Below, piece after piece: positions 38,641-50,677 of a DNA stretch of 64,000 bases. Both the position numbers and the translations under genes were made by a program. Under the pieces are notes generated by a model. It was given only the letters and a program-made list of their open reading frames with translations, was not told where the DNA came from and made no database searches. Source of the stretch: Halichondria panicea (Eukaryota; Porifera; Demospongiae; Suberitida; Halichondriidae); contig NC_087383.1 of assembly GCF_963675165.1 (NCBI RefSeq), positions 4,866,979 to 4,930,978 of the forward strand, in the 5' to 3' direction. Within the stretch, counting starts at the first letter, position 1. Each line of letters opens with the position of its first letter.

Positions 38641-41600
38641 ATGGCGATTCACTCTCGTGCTTTTTTGCTTTTAAGAAGAGATCTTGTGAACCTTCAAAGG
38701 TTCCCTTTAACTGTAAGTTCCAACTAAAGTAACTAGTGACTGTTTTGACTTGTAGATCTAACTGAAATGCATTCTAAATTGGGTAATGATTGCCTCTTTT
38801 AGAAGTAAACTGTAAAAACATACATAGTGCAGGAGCCTAAAAAGAGAAGGAGCGGCTAACTTCAACGTATACCGTATTACTAACATTTGCAAACTTTGCG
38901 ATGATTAACTATTAGGTAACTATTGCGCGAACACGCGCAATAGTTAGATCGCAAAGGGTCAAATTTTCTGCTGATTTGGCTCATTCGCAAAGGCTTTTCA
39001 CCTGCTAGTAATACGGTACTCGGGGATCACGTTTTGTAATTGCCCGTGAAACCGCACTTCCTTGCACCGCACTTCCTTGTATGGAAGCGACTAAGTGCTT
39101 GCAAACCGCAGCCCTGCATTGTGTATAACACGTGTACAAAAGAACGTGTAGGGATTCAACCACTTAAGTGACTCTGTCATAACCACTTACGAAACGTGAT
39201 CCCCGTAGTCAACCGCTCCTTCTCTTTATGGGCTCCTGTACATAGCAGGAGCCCATAAAGAGAAGGAGCGGCTAACTTCAACGTATACTCGGGATCACGT
39301 TTCGTAATTGCCTGTGAAACCGCACTTCCTTGTATGGAAGCGACTAAGTGCTTGCAAACCGCAGCCCTGCATGGCGTATAACACGTGTAGGGATTCAACC
39401 ACTTAAGTGACTCTGCATATATGGAAATGCGATCATAACCACTTACGAAACGTGATCCCCGTAGTTAGCCGCTCCTTCTCTTTATGGGCTCCTGTACATA
39501 GTAAGTCAACAATTCGTAAATATTGCACTGGTTTACAATGCAACGTTGGCAACATGTACGTACATGTACGTAGCATGGCATGCAGTGGAGTTGTAAATAT
39601 AATGTAGGGTATCTCAGCATCTCCAACTGACTCGTTCGACCTTTTTAATTGGACAGCTAAAGTTGAAGGTCTCTCCGGGACAATATGGGAAGGTACGTGC
39701 ATTCATGTCTGGATCAAAAGCCATCACATTGTCACAGATATTGATTGTGGCATCACATAAAAAGTTAGTAGCAGCGCACTGCTTTGTTACTATTTTCAGC
39801 TTATTTTTACCGTATTACCTTGATTTTAGGCGACCCTCCAAGCTTATAGGCTACTTTCTGATCTCTAAAAGTAGCGACAGCTGCGTTTACAAAATTTCGT
39901 GTCCTGTAAATGTAGCCACACCCTAGCCTTGATTCTAGCCCTAAAAATAGTAGTTTTAAGTGGCCTGAAATCGAGGCAAGTAGACTAGGTAGAGCTACTC
40001 CAATTAGATGCGACGCCAGGAACACAACACAATTTTCAACCTCCAAAGAAGCGACCTCTAGCATCTAATAGTGTCACATATCTTACGGTACATACATGTA
40101 CTGTTTTGCAGGTGGAGTGTTTCAAGTGAAGCTGGCCTTCACTGATGATTTTAACTACGTACCTCCTGTCATAAACTTCATAACTGTACCGTTTCATCCA
40201 AATGGTAAGATACTTGAATGTTCTGCTTATTAATTTGATTTGCAAATCACGAATCGAGTGACTATTTTGCATTGTGCAGTGGACCCAAGTAATGGTAGTC
40301 CCAGCTTTCATCTTCTAGCTGAAAATGGATGGCATTGCATTAATGAATCCACTGAAGACATCACTGTGGCATCAATATGTCTGCGCTTACAGGTACATGT
40401 ATGGTAATTAGGGTGCTCTAGTTGTATCAGAGCCACACACTAGGAAAGTTTCAGGCAATTCATTGCCTAAAATATACAATGGTTGTGTGTTACTGTACTC
40501 GTATAGTAAGTTTGATACTCTTCCTTTATTACATGTATGAACTCTCTTATGGATATACATTACATAATTATGCTATGCACACACAATGTATGCTGTGTTA
40601 CCACAGACGTTGCTCAGTAACCCTGAACTGGATGATGGTTGTGTTCTTAATCCGTCAGCTGCTCACTTACTTCGGGAAGCACCACACACTTACAAGCAAA
40701 TGGTGTTGGATTGTGTTACCACCAGTTTGAGAATTGATGGTAAATACTTGCGTACATGTACGTGACCATTATTAAGAGAATGAAGTGCCCCGATTTCATT
40801 CCGATGCCGTCTTGATTGATTATCCCACTGTACTAACACAAACCACCCCTGGCTCACTCAACATTTATTATTAAACTTTGGTTGCTCGGTGCTCAATGGA
40901 GTACTACATGTAACTCTTTGCAGTACGTAACTGAGTTTATGTTGGCGCACTGACCTCATTATCGTTATAGATTGTCCATTAAAATTGTACACTGTAGCTG
41001 GACTGACTCCGTTTGAACCGGACACACCTCCACAATCTCCGCATCATACTGTTGTTGAAAATGAATCTTCTGTCAGTAGACAGGGGAAACCAATGAAACC
41101 TGTTTCGTATGATAACTATCATATCCTATGGAAAGGAATTGCTACTTCTATAACTGATTATAAGCGAACTAATCAGTGTAAGTCTCTCCTCATCCATAAT
41201 ATTCCTTATAGTGTGTACTCCCTGTGGTTGTTTACAATTGTTGCCCATGCAGTCACTAGGCTATTGGATGCTGACACTAAACTTGGTCGTGTTCACCATG
41301 AGCAAATAAGAATCCTAGAAACAAAGTTGGAGCAGTAAGTTATAAAATCATAATGATCATTGATTATGTGCTCAATGTTTAGGCATTCTGAAATGAAGTA
41401 TGGTAAGCCACCCAGTAATAAAAAAGCCACCCGAAAAAGTTCAGTTGGAAATGCCAAGTCCCGTCTAAAGCGAGTTGAAGAGCTACGGTCATTGTACAAG
41501 AATGCTACAGATACTGAAAAAGGTAACAGCTTAAAGTCAGTATAATAATTATTGTATATTTTACAATGATGTCATTGCACAAATCATAGCAGGATAACAC

Positions 41601-42171
41601 AGATACTTGCAACATTTATGGCCTAGACTAGTGACTAGTTTTGCTCTTCTGCTTTTTGCTCACGCTCTCTCCAGTGTTGAAAGTCAGGGTTGCTCTCACC
41701 ACAGAGACATCCGGTTGCTGTGTGGGGCTCGAAATGACTGCATTATAGGTGCATTCTTGAATAATGTATAGAGCTCTGCTATTGACCCCAAAAGCGCATG
41801 CGCTAATAATCCAGTTTCTACAGTATTGTAACTACTTCTACAGAAAGTTGCGTGGGATTTATTGTCTGTTTTGCTCTTACATTAAGTTGATTATAAATAC
41901 ATGTGCTTTATGCAGATACATGTTATAGCTTTTACACTCTGAACTGACATTTATTTCTAGAGCTGTCCCTGTTGCTCAAGCGATAGGCATAGTCTTCACT
42001 GTTTCATTTACAAATCTGACTTGTTGCACCAAACATGTAGGTGATGCTTCATGTGTTCCATTGATCCTACAAGAACGACCAGTCAGTGTCTTAGCTGATA
42101 ACTCAGAAGAAGTAGAACATTTAGTTCAATGGACGAAGGATTTAAACGAACTACAGCTGCTGTCACAATGA
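38641..42171 (+). CDS. UBE2U: UBE2U-like E2 fold protein lacking the catalytic Cys (copy A)
   Basis: Ubiquitin-conjugating-enzyme fold, UBE2U branch, 351 residues. Exons: 38641-38712, 39608-39692, 40112-40204, 40280-40392, 40607-40739, 40971-41177, 41253-41334, 41383-41522 and 42041-42171, all in phase. N-terminal family blocks: RAFLLLRRDL, GISASPTDSFDLFNWTAKVEGL and NFITVPFHPNVDP. The family active-site cysteine would sit in the next residues (consensus type GxPC), but here they read GSPS, with a Cys ten residues later in GWHC. Downstream, VSYDNYHILWKGIATSITDY fits the UBE2U-specific extension, followed by a Lys-rich and then an acidic helical C-terminus. It may be a non-catalytic, UEV-like E2, or it may use a displaced Cys. 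Exons 3-9 are duplicated at 46922-49124. Confidence 0.85.
38830..39238. mobile_element. CAGGAGCC-type inverted-repeat element, copy 1, with nested MITE
   Basis: The left end CAGGAGCCTAAAAAGAGAAG and right end CTTCTCTTTATGGGCTCCTG are inverted over about 35 bases. It lies in intron 1 of the UBE2U-like gene, directly before copy 2 at 39246. It contains the insertion at 38872-39016. Confidence 0.8.
38872..39016. mobile_element. MITE nested in the CAGGAGCC element
   Basis: Ends CCGTATTACTA and TAGTAATACGG are inverted and flanked by TA on both sides. The neighbouring copy at 39246-39494 reads CAACGTATACTCGGG across the same point, which is the unfilled target site. The interior has paired CTATTGCGCG and CGCGCAATAG. 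Confidence 0.85.
39246..39494. mobile_element. CAGGAGCC-type inverted-repeat element, copy 2
   Basis: Same ends as copy 1 and in the same orientation, seven bases downstream of it, without the nested insertion. TACATAG flanks both sides of copy 2. Open frames in this region are repeat artefacts. Confidence 0.8.
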
Positions 42172-43850
42172 CATACAATGTACATGTACATGCAGTGTCA
42201 TAATTAATTTTTAACGTTTACTATAGTCACAAAAATAATCTTAATGAGCTCTGCATATATGCAAGGGTCAATGTCTATTTATTATTTAAACACATTTAGC
42301 TTTGTAAGGTATGCCTTAGCGCATACAAAATGTACACATTGTTGTGATTTATCAGGGTGGTCTCGTAGATAATCGTTCAAGGCAATGCTTTGAAAATGTC
42401 CTCCTCCAACCAGTATCAGGCATTTCGATCTACTGGCAATGGTTCTTTGTAGTGCTGCAATGTAGCCAGGGTTTGTGTTACCTTCTGCTGCATGATTCAA
42501 ATTTGACTCCCATGTTTTATAACTCCATTCTCCATTGAATATTGTAGAAAGCGTTTTCTTTGTTTTAGCTATTAGGTCAGTTAAATTTAATCCAAAATGT
42601 GATGTAGTAGTAGCCCATGAAATGCTTCCAGAATCCCCAAAATCAAGTGTTACAAATGGTTTGCTGAATTTAGGGTCGTGTTGTTTTCCTATTGTATCAC
42701 TTAATGCGATCACTTCTGTCATACATTTGTCAACATCCATTTGGTGTGAGTCATGTAAAAATTCCACCATTCTTTCCAGTCGGAACATAATTGATAGAGC
42801 TACCTTACCACCGAGGAATTGACGCTCGTACCATTTCACTTGATCAACAATTTTTTGGCTGGGTTTATAAAGATTTGTTGTAGGACACTCGGAAATATTT
42901 ATGCTTTTGCTTGTCAATGGTGTATACCATTTTCCCCTCCACAAAGTAAATACCGTAGTTACTTCAATTGGCGACCAACTTCCATAAATTGCATCTCTCG
43001 CCTCTTCCTGAGAAAAGATCTTCCTCCTGGCTAGAGAGAATGGTGCTTGTACAACCTTCACGATACAGTAACCAGCTTCCATAGAAAAGCTCCGTATGTG
43101 CTTATGCCATCCACTTGGTGCCTTTTGTGGATCAAGACATTGGTTTGATCGTGTGTGTGTTATTTCTGGCCAAAGCACTTTTAATTGTCTTTCTTTTTCT
43201 GGTACGCTCCTTGTCACCAACACCAACACAATCTTCTTTGAAGCGTGTTCAAAGAAGTAGTCTCGAGTTGCTAGCTGTGACTAAGTTATTTTCCCTTGCC
43301 ACTTTGTTGAAAAAACTAGTGTCAAACAGGTTAGTTAGTGTTATGTGGGAGGAATTGTTGCTTGTTCCAGTACTTGTTATGTCAGATACCAGTACACCAT
43401 TGGCTATCGTTGGCTCTAGAATTATCATTGGCACACTTAGGGTACTTGCCCAACATTGCAGAGATTTTAATGCCTTTATCCCTGAACCTTGTTGACCACT
43501 GTACCGTAATGCTGTCACAAATCCTTCTTTCATATCCTTTGTAATTTTGTGGGAAGTTGAAGAGTGGATGCCAAGTTGTGATGTCAAATGATCCTGTTTG
43601 ATTGACTCCATAGTTGTATCTCGGACATTTAGCCACTGATAAAATAATACGGCAGCTACTGTAGAGAATACTACTAGCAATAGAAACAACCTATGATTTC
43701 TAACTAAGCAACCCATATGTACGTTTAACTTGTATGTGTAGGACATCTAAATCGATTTGCACGACAACTGTGGAATTTGTGTGAAGCCATTCACATTTAG
43801 TTAAAGTACCAGAAACCATTCTTTTGTTATGTTTTAGCTAGATTGTTTGC
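39962..43850. repeat. Segmental duplication unit A
   Basis: From about 39962 this unit matches 46747 onward (unit B), and from about 41560 it also matches 51995 onward (unit C). The match includes introns and spacers, so it is a DNA-level duplication. It covers exons 3-9 of the UBE2U-like gene and the convergent membrane-protein gene. Unit A also shares right-hand flanking sequence with unit C (43865 onward resembles 55256 onward). Confidence 0.85.
42282..43716 (-). pseudogene. Frameshifted copy (A) of the type II membrane-protein gene
   Basis: Same gene as the intact copies at 49235-50677 and 52730-54175. Relative to them it has one extra base at 43280, which shifts the frame and brings a stop at 43249. 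It also has a nine-base in-frame deletion near 43210 and an eight-base deletion just upstream of the Met at 43716, which would disconnect any longer N-terminus. The downstream frame (43229-42282) is otherwise intact, so the break is recent. A sequencing error is possible for the single base. Confidence 0.8.
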
Positions 43851-44062
43851 TGACACATTTTTTTTTACTGCGCACAATAAGTTCTGTCATAATACTTAAT
43901 GCATGCAGGCTATCCCAGCTGTATGCGCAAGTAAGACTGATGTGATTGTGAATGAAAAGTATGATATAATTATAGCTCGAGAGAAATACTTTCACAAAGT
44001 TCAAAGGTAGCTGTTCCCATTTGGACACGATAGGATTTGTCCTTGAATAATTCCTTGAATTA

Positions 44063-44265
44063 TCGTATAGAGGGTAATTTTCGGGGGACAAAATATTCGT
44101 GGTTGAGCAGTATTTAGTCATTTTGTGGATATTATTTTCGTGGTTGCTTGCACTGCTGGTAAAGGTAGGCAAGGTCGCTTCATTCGTGGGTAAAATTTTC
44201 GTGGTCAGACCTTCAACCATGAAAACCACGAATATTTTGCCCCACGAAAATTACCCTCTATACGG
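44063..44265. mobile_element. TA-flanked MITE, CCGTATAGC family (copy 4, uninterrupted)
   Basis: The left end TCGTATAGAGGGTAATTTTC and right end GAAAATTACCCTCTATACGG are inverted, with TA on each side. Subterminal AATATTCGTGGTT also pairs. This is the uninterrupted relative of the nested element at 55567-56202. Confidence 0.85.
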
Positions 44266-44682
44266 TACGGTAATTAAGGACAATTAGATTTTTAGTGAAA
44301 TAGAATAAACATGTATTACAATGTATGTGCTTGATTCAAAAGGTAGAGTGCGAATTGGAGAATAGCTTAAACAGAAACTAGATGTCTTATAATAATGATT
44401 ACAAATGGGTGATAACAAACACTGATTGCCCACACTGATAGTTTAAAAGCAGTGTTGATTTTTGTAACTATACAGGACCAAAGCTAATAACATAAAAATT
44501 CCTTATCTCCAGGGTTATCACAATTGTTGGTCTCACATTGCATACAGAGGTGTTCAGGTGGGTTGAGGGAATGCTGCAAGGTATAAAGGTACTCATGCAA
44601 CTAGTGGATGTAGGAAATAGCACAGCACATAAAAATTGGATTTGATCTTGGGGGAAGGTATAGAGAATTGCCTTCATGGTAC

Positions 44683-44685
<3 letters not shown>

Positions 44686-44718
<33 letters not shown>

Positions 44719-45972
44719 TATGGTTTCTCAGCATACATACAGGTGATTACAAAAAAACAGGACAATATAGTGAGTGTACAGCTGAAGGCTAATCTGAAAC
44801 TAGTCAGATTTCCCAGTGTGAGAGATAGATTATAGAGAACAAGTGATTCACAAACGAACACTAATGACCATTGTGGAGCATTTACTGCAGGGGGACAGAG
44901 AAAATGAAAGGAACATGTGTTGTAGGGGTCGAAATGAGTTACAAAGTGGGACCATAGAAATCGGTTGATCAGTGTCCTTTATGCATTGAGATGATAGAGA
45001 CATATCAATGGCCGGTAGGCAGTTCCACAGTCTGGGCAGACGGTTAAAATAGAAATGACGGTGTTGATTGTGGCTTGATCTGGTGTGACGGAGGGTGAGC
45101 TTGTCAGATGAGATATTGAGACGAAATCTGTAATGCAGAAGCGATTTGTTTTGCTTTTAAATGAGTTAACAAAGAACATTATGTCTGCCAGCTCGAAGGA
45201 GTACATCAGAGGAAGTAACTTTAACTTCACTAGTCTTTCCTTGTAGTCACCATCAGAGTTGCCTAGGATAAACTTTGTTGCTCTCTTCTGAATACGCTCC
45301 AGAGCTTCAGTATCTTTGACTAGCATTGGTCTCCAAAGGTGTGAGCAATACGACAGCTGTGAGCGAACCAGTGACAGGTATAGCTTCTTCTTGGTATATA
45401 CTGAGTTGGATGATGAGAAAGTACGGCGGAGTAAACCTAAATGTCTGTATCCCTTAGCAGAAATGCTGTCATAATGCTTGTGCCAGCCCAGATCCTGTTG
45501 CAGTATTATCCCCAGGTCTCTGTGACTCTCCTTTGGTGAGATCGGCCTCCCCGAAAGGAAGTAAGAGGAGTTCATAAAGAGTGAGGGGTTTTTAGAGAAT
45601 TTCAACAACACACATTTTTGAGAATTAAAAGAGAAGTTCCATTTGTTGCTCCAATCATTCAGCATATCAAGGTTCGATTGTAGTTCAATTGTATCTGAGG
45701 TTGATTTCATCTGATGAGAGCATTTGGTATCATCTGCAAAGATATGAATATTAGAGAAGTTAATGCTAAGAGGAAGATCATTGATATAAACCAGGAAAAG
45801 CATAGGCCCAAGGATGCTTCCTTGCGGAACTCCAGAAGATACCGGTAGGAGAGTTGAGTGGTGACCATTGATGGATACCATTTGCCGTCTAGAAGTAAGG
45901 TATTCTTTAAACCATCTCCATAGTGCGCCGGAAATCCCCAGATCATGGAGTTTGAAGAGAAGTTCCTTATGG
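44686..45972 (-). mobile_element. 5'-truncated non-LTR retrotransposon (LINE) with reverse transcriptase C-terminal part
   Basis: The minus-strand frame 45972-44979 encodes the palm and thumb region of a LINE reverse transcriptase. It contains the GVPQGSILGP motif, the catalytic-box variant FADDTK, then RDLGIIL, LVRSQLSYCSHLW and ERIQKRATKF blocks. The 3' end (44718-44688 on the plus strand) is a run of AAT units, as in CR1/Jockey-group elements. GGTACATA flanks the insertion on both sides (44678-44685 and 45973-45980). The unfilled site is visible at 56635 in the duplicated flank. The element lacks its 5' half and is presumably inactive. Confidence 0.88.
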
Positions 45973-46099
45973 GGTACATACAATGTAGAAGAGGTTACTA
46001 GAGCAGGGATTGGAACGGAAGTAATATTTTACAATGAAGTCCACGTACAGTGCATCCAATCTATAGAGAGTAGATTACCACAAATGTGTGAGTAGTTGT

Positions 46100-46745
46100 A
46101 CTTATTTAAATATCTTATGAGATTAGAGCATTTCTAAGAAAATCTACTTATACATGTACCATTGTGAAGGTGAGTGAAGCTAAACTAGTTTGGCTATCTT
46201 ATGAAAGGTTCCTTAAATATCTACACATCCTCCGCAGTGCTCAAAATTGCTAGTTTTTAGTGCCGTTTCAGTTACAAGTATGAAGAGTACCTCTAGCTAC
46301 TTCACAACAATCGAGATTAAATTTTCTTTGTTACCTACCATCAGACGCATGTGATTTAGTAATAGGAGTAGCTCTGAGATGTATGCAATAAGTTTCCCGG
46401 GCTTTTGTGGAAGTTGTGAAGAGATACAAGGATGGTCCCAGAGCCACTACAGTGCATCCAGAGTAGAATACCAAAATAGGTGAGTACTCAAATCTAAGAA
46501 ATTGTGCTGATACCATTGTATAGGTGAATGAATAAGCTACACATTATTCAAAAATATTTCCCCAAAAGTTGTTGTAGTGGGAAATAATTTTAGGTGAAAA
46601 TGGGGTGATTGTAAAAGAATGTATGTCACATCAATTTAACTCCGGCTAAAGTATTTCTGGACAAAATTTTCTTATCAGAATTAGACAATTTATTCAAACT
46701 TACTCCGTGTAATTTTTAGATTCTAAGATTTTCTTAAAATCTCTC
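46100..46745. repeat. Dispersed repeat, present inverted at 57300-57720
   Basis: Sequence from about 46356 to 46735 recurs as its reverse complement at about 57300-57720. It includes the stretches CTGATACCATTGTATAGGTG and ACTCCGGCTAAAGTATTTC. A piece of it also interrupts the UBE2U copy B at about 47025-47175. Short open frames here are not gene-like. Confidence 0.75.
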
Positions 46746-46921
46746 CCTGAAATCGAGGCAGGTAGACTAGGTAGAGCTACACCAATTAGATTAGATGCGA
46801 CACCAGGAACACAACACAGTTTTCAACCTCCAAAGAAGCGACCTCTAGCATCTAATAGTGTCACCTTAAATCGAGATCTTACAGTACATATCTTACGGTA
46901 CATACATGTGCTGTTTTGCAG

Positions 46922-49124
46922 GTGGAGTGTTTCAAGTGAAGCTGGCCTTCACTGATGATTTTAACTACGTACCTCCTGTCATAAACTTCATAACTGTACC
47001 GTTTCATCCAAATGGTAAGATACTTGAAAATGGGGTGATTGTAAAAGAATTGTATGTCACATCAATTTAAGAATGTATGTCACATCAATTTAACTCCGGC
47101 TAAAGTATTTCTGGACAAAATTTTCTTATCAGAACTAGACAATTTATTCAAACTTACTCCGTGTAATTTTTAGATTTGCAAATCACAAATCGAGTGACTA
47201 TTTTGCATTGTGCAGTGGACCCAAGTAATGGTAGTCCCAGCTTTCATCTTCTAGCTGAAAATGGATGGCATTGTATTAATGAATCCACTGAAGACATCAC
47301 TGTGGCATCAATATGTCTGCGCTTACAGGTACATGTATGGTAATCAGGGTGCTCTAGTTGTATCAGAACTATAAAGGCCACACACTAGGCAAGTTTCAGG
47401 CAATTCATTGCCTGGTTGTGTGTTACTGTACTCGTATAGTAAGTTTGATACTCTTCCTTTATTACATGTATGAACTCTTGATATTATCTTATGGATATAC
47501 ATGTACATAATTATGCTATGCACACACATTATTTTACAATGTTATCCACAGACATTGCTCAGTAACCCTGAACTGGATTGATGGTTGTGTTCTTAATCCA
47601 TCAGCTGCTCACTTACTTCGGGAAGCACCACACACTTACAAGCAAATGGTGTTGGATTGTGTTACCACCAGTTTGAGAATTGATGGTAAATACTTGCGTA
47701 CATGTACGTGACCATTATTAAGAGAATGAAGTGCCCCAATTTCATTCCGATGCCGTCTTGATTGATTATCCCACTGTACTAACACAAACCACCCCTGGCT
47801 CACTCAACATTAATTTTATTATTAAACTTTGGTTGCTCAGTGCTCAATGGAGTACTACATGTAACTCTTTGCAGTACGTAACTGAGTTTATGTTGGCGCA
47901 CTGACTTCATTATCGTTATAGATTGTCCATTAAAATTGTACACTGTAGCTGGACTGACTCCGTTTGAACCGGACACACCTCCACAATCTCCGCATCATAC
48001 TGTTGTTGAAAATGAATCTTCTGTCAGTAGACAGGGGAAACCAATGAAACCTGTTTCGTATGATAACTATCATATCCTATGGAAAGGAATCGCTACTTCT
48101 ATAACTGATTATAAGCGAACCAATCAGTGTAAGTCTCTCCTCATCCATAATTATTCCTTATAGTGTGTACTCCCTGTGGTTTGTTTACAATTGTTGCCCA
48201 TGCAGTCACTAGGCTATTGGACGCTGACATTAAACTTGGTCGTGTTCACCATGAGCAAATAAGAATCCTAGAAACAAAGTTGGAGCAGTAAGTTATAAAA
48301 TCATAATGATCATTGATTATGTGCTCAATGTTTAGGCATTCTGAAATGAAGTATGGTAAGCCACCCAGTAATAAAAAAGCCACCCGAAAAAGTTCAGTTG
48401 GAAATGCCAAGTCCCGTCTAAAGCGAGTTGAAGAGCTACGGTCATTGTACAAGAATGCTACAGATACTGAAAAAGGTAACAGCTTAAAGTCAGTATTATA
48501 ATTATTGTATATTTTACAATGATGTCATTGCACAAATCATAGCAGGATAACACAGATACTTGCAACATTTATGGCCTAGACTAGTGACTAGTTTTGCTCT
48601 TCTGCTTTTTGCTCACGCTCTCTCCAGTGTTGAAAGTCAGGGTTGCTCTCACCACAGAGACATCCGGTTGCTGTGTGGGGCTCGAAATGACTGCATTATA
48701 GGTGCATTCTTGAATAATGTATAGAGCTCTGCTATTGACCCCAAAAGCGCATGCGCTAATAATCCAGTTTCTACGGTATTGTAACTACTTCTACAGAAAG
48801 TTGCGTGGGATTTATTGTCTGTTTTGCTCTTACATTAAGTTGATTATAAATACATGTGCTTTATGCAGATACATGTTATAGCTTTTACACTCTGAACTGA
48901 CATTTATTTCTAGAGCTGTCCCTGTTGCTCAAGCGATAGGCATAGTCTTCACTGTTTCATTTACAAATCTGACTTGTTGCACCAAACATGTAGGTGATGC
49001 TTCATGTGTTCCATTGATCCTACAAGAACGACCAGTCAGTGTCTTAGCTGATAACTCAGAAGAAGTAGAACATTTAGTTCAATGGACGAAGGATTTAAAC
49101 GAACTACAGCTGCTGTCACAATGA
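46922..49124 (+). pseudogene. Partial UBE2U-like copy B, frameshifted
   Basis: Carries counterparts of exons 3-9 of copy A but no exons 1-2. The exon 5 counterpart has an extra T giving an in-frame TGA at 47579-47581 (CTGGATTGATGG here, CTGGATGATGG in A). The intron after exon 3 has gained a dispersed repeat. The later exons (for example 47936 onward and 48336 onward) are nearly identical to A. The Ser in place of the catalytic Cys is also present here, so that change predates the duplication. Confidence 0.85.
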
Positions 49125-49234
49125 CATACAATGTACATGTACATGCAGTGTCATAATTAATTTTTAACGTTTACTATAGTCACAAAAATAATCTTAATGA
49201 GCTCTGCATATATACAAGGGTCAATGTCTATTTA

Positions 49235-50677
49235 TTATTTAAACACATTTAGCTTTGTAAGGTATGCCTTAGCGCATACAAAATGTACACATTGTTGTGA
49301 TTTATCAGGGTGGTCTCGTAGATAATCGTTCAAGGCAATGCTTTGAAAATGTCCTCCTCCAACCAGTATCAGGCATTTCGATCTACTGGCAATGGTTCTT
49401 TGTAGTGCTGCAATGTAGCCAGGGTTTGTGTTACCTTCTGCTGCATGATTCAAATTTGACTCCCATGTTTTATAACTCCATTCTCCATTGAATATTGTAG
49501 AAAGCGTTTTCTTTGTTTTAGCTATTAGGTCAGTTAAATTTAATCCAAAATGTGATGTAGTAGTAGCCCATGAAATGCTTCCAGAATCCCCAAAATCAAG
49601 TGTTACAAATGGTTTGCTGAATTTAGGGTCGTGTTGTTTTCCTACTGTATCACTTAATGCGATCACTTCTGTCAGACACTTGTCAATATCCATTTGGTGT
49701 GAGCCATGTAAAAATTCCACCATTCTTTCCAGTCGGAACATAATTGATAGAGCTGCCTTACCACCGAGGAATTGACGCTCGTACCATTTCACTCGATCAA
49801 GAATTTTTTGGCTGGGTTTATAAAGATTTGTTGTAGGACACTCAGGAATATTTGTGGTGTTGCTTGTCAATGGTGTATACCATCCTTCCCTCCACAAAGT
49901 AAAGACCGTAGTTACTTCAATTGGCGACCAACTTCCATAAATTGCATCTCTCGCCTCTTCCTGAGAAAAGATCTTCCTCCTGGCTGCAGAGAATGGTGCT
50001 TGTACAACCTTCACGATACAGTAACCAGCTTCCATAGAAAAGCTCCGTATGTGCTTATGCCATCCACTTGGTGCCTTTTGTGGATCAAGACATTGGTTTG
50101 ATCGTGTGTGTGTTATTTCTGGCCAAAGCACTTTTACTTGTCTTTCTTTTTCTGGTACGCTCCTAGTCGCCCATTCCATCAATACCAACACAATCTTCTT
50201 TGAAGCGTGTTCAAAGAAGTAGTCTCGAGTTGCTAGCTGTGCTAAGTTATTTTCCCTTGCCACTTTGTTGAAAAAACTAGTGTCCCACAAGTTATTTAAT
50301 GTTATGTGGGAGGAATTGTTGCTTGTTCCAGTACTTGTTATGTCAGATACCAGTGCACCACTGACTATTGTTGGCTCTAGAATTATCATTGGCACACTCA
50401 GGGTACTTGCCCAACATTGCAGAGATTTTAATGCCTTTATCCCTGAACCTTGTTGACCACTGTATCGTAATACTGTCACAAATCCTTCTTTCATATCCTT
50501 TGTAATTTTGTGGGAAGTTGAAGAGTGGATGCCAGGTTGTGATGTCAAAGGATCCTGTTTGATTGACTCCATAGTTGTATCTCGGACATTTAGCCACTGA
50601 TAGAATAATACGGCAGCTACTGTAGAGAATACTACTAGCAATAGAAACAACCTACGATTTCTAACTAAGCGACCCAT
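49235..50677 (-). CDS. Type II membrane protein, possible Golgi glycosyltransferase (copy B, intact)
   Basis: Intronless, 480 residues from the Met at 50677. A longer frame starts at 50788, but the shorter start puts a short basic tail (MGRLVRNRR) right before the hydrophobic anchor LFLLLVVFSTVAAVLFYQWL, the usual layout of type II Golgi proteins. The lumenal part has several NxS/T sites, FGDSGSISW, SIMFRLERMVEF and, near the end, KCLILVGGGHFQSIAL. The RLER and GGGHFQ blocks loosely resemble O-fucosyltransferase-type GT-B enzymes. That is inference, and I do not recognise the family with certainty. It is convergent with the UBE2U-like copy, with about 110 bases between the stops. Confidence 0.7.
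   Translation of the reverse strand: MGRLVRNRRLFLLLVVFSTVAAVLFYQWLNVRDTTMESIKQDPLTSQPGIHSSTSHKITKDMKEGFVTVLRYSGQQGSGIKALKSLQCWASTLSVPMIILEPTIVSGALVSDITSTGTSNNSSHITLNNLWDTSFFNKVARENNLAQLATRDYFFEHASKKIVLVLMEWATRSVPEKERQVKVLWPEITHTRSNQCLDPQKAPSGWHKHIRSFSMEAGYCIVKVVQAPFSAARRKIFSQEEARDAIYGSWSPIEVTTVFTLWREGWYTPLTSNTTNIPECPTTNLYKPSQKILDRVKWYERQFLGGKAALSIMFRLERMVEFLHGSHQMDIDKCLTEVIALSDTVGKQHDPKFSKPFVTLDFGDSGSISWATTTSHFGLNLTDLIAKTKKTLSTIFNGEWSYKTWESNLNHAAEGNTNPGYIAALQRTIASRSKCLILVGGGHFQSIALNDYLRDHPDKSQQCVHFVCAKAYLTKLNVFK

Noticed and set aside
41961-41986. Alternative last exon of the UBE2U-like gene ending in an early stop
   Set aside because: The acceptor at 42041 is also in phase and gives a coherent 43-residue C-terminus that is conserved in copy B, so the later exon was preferred.
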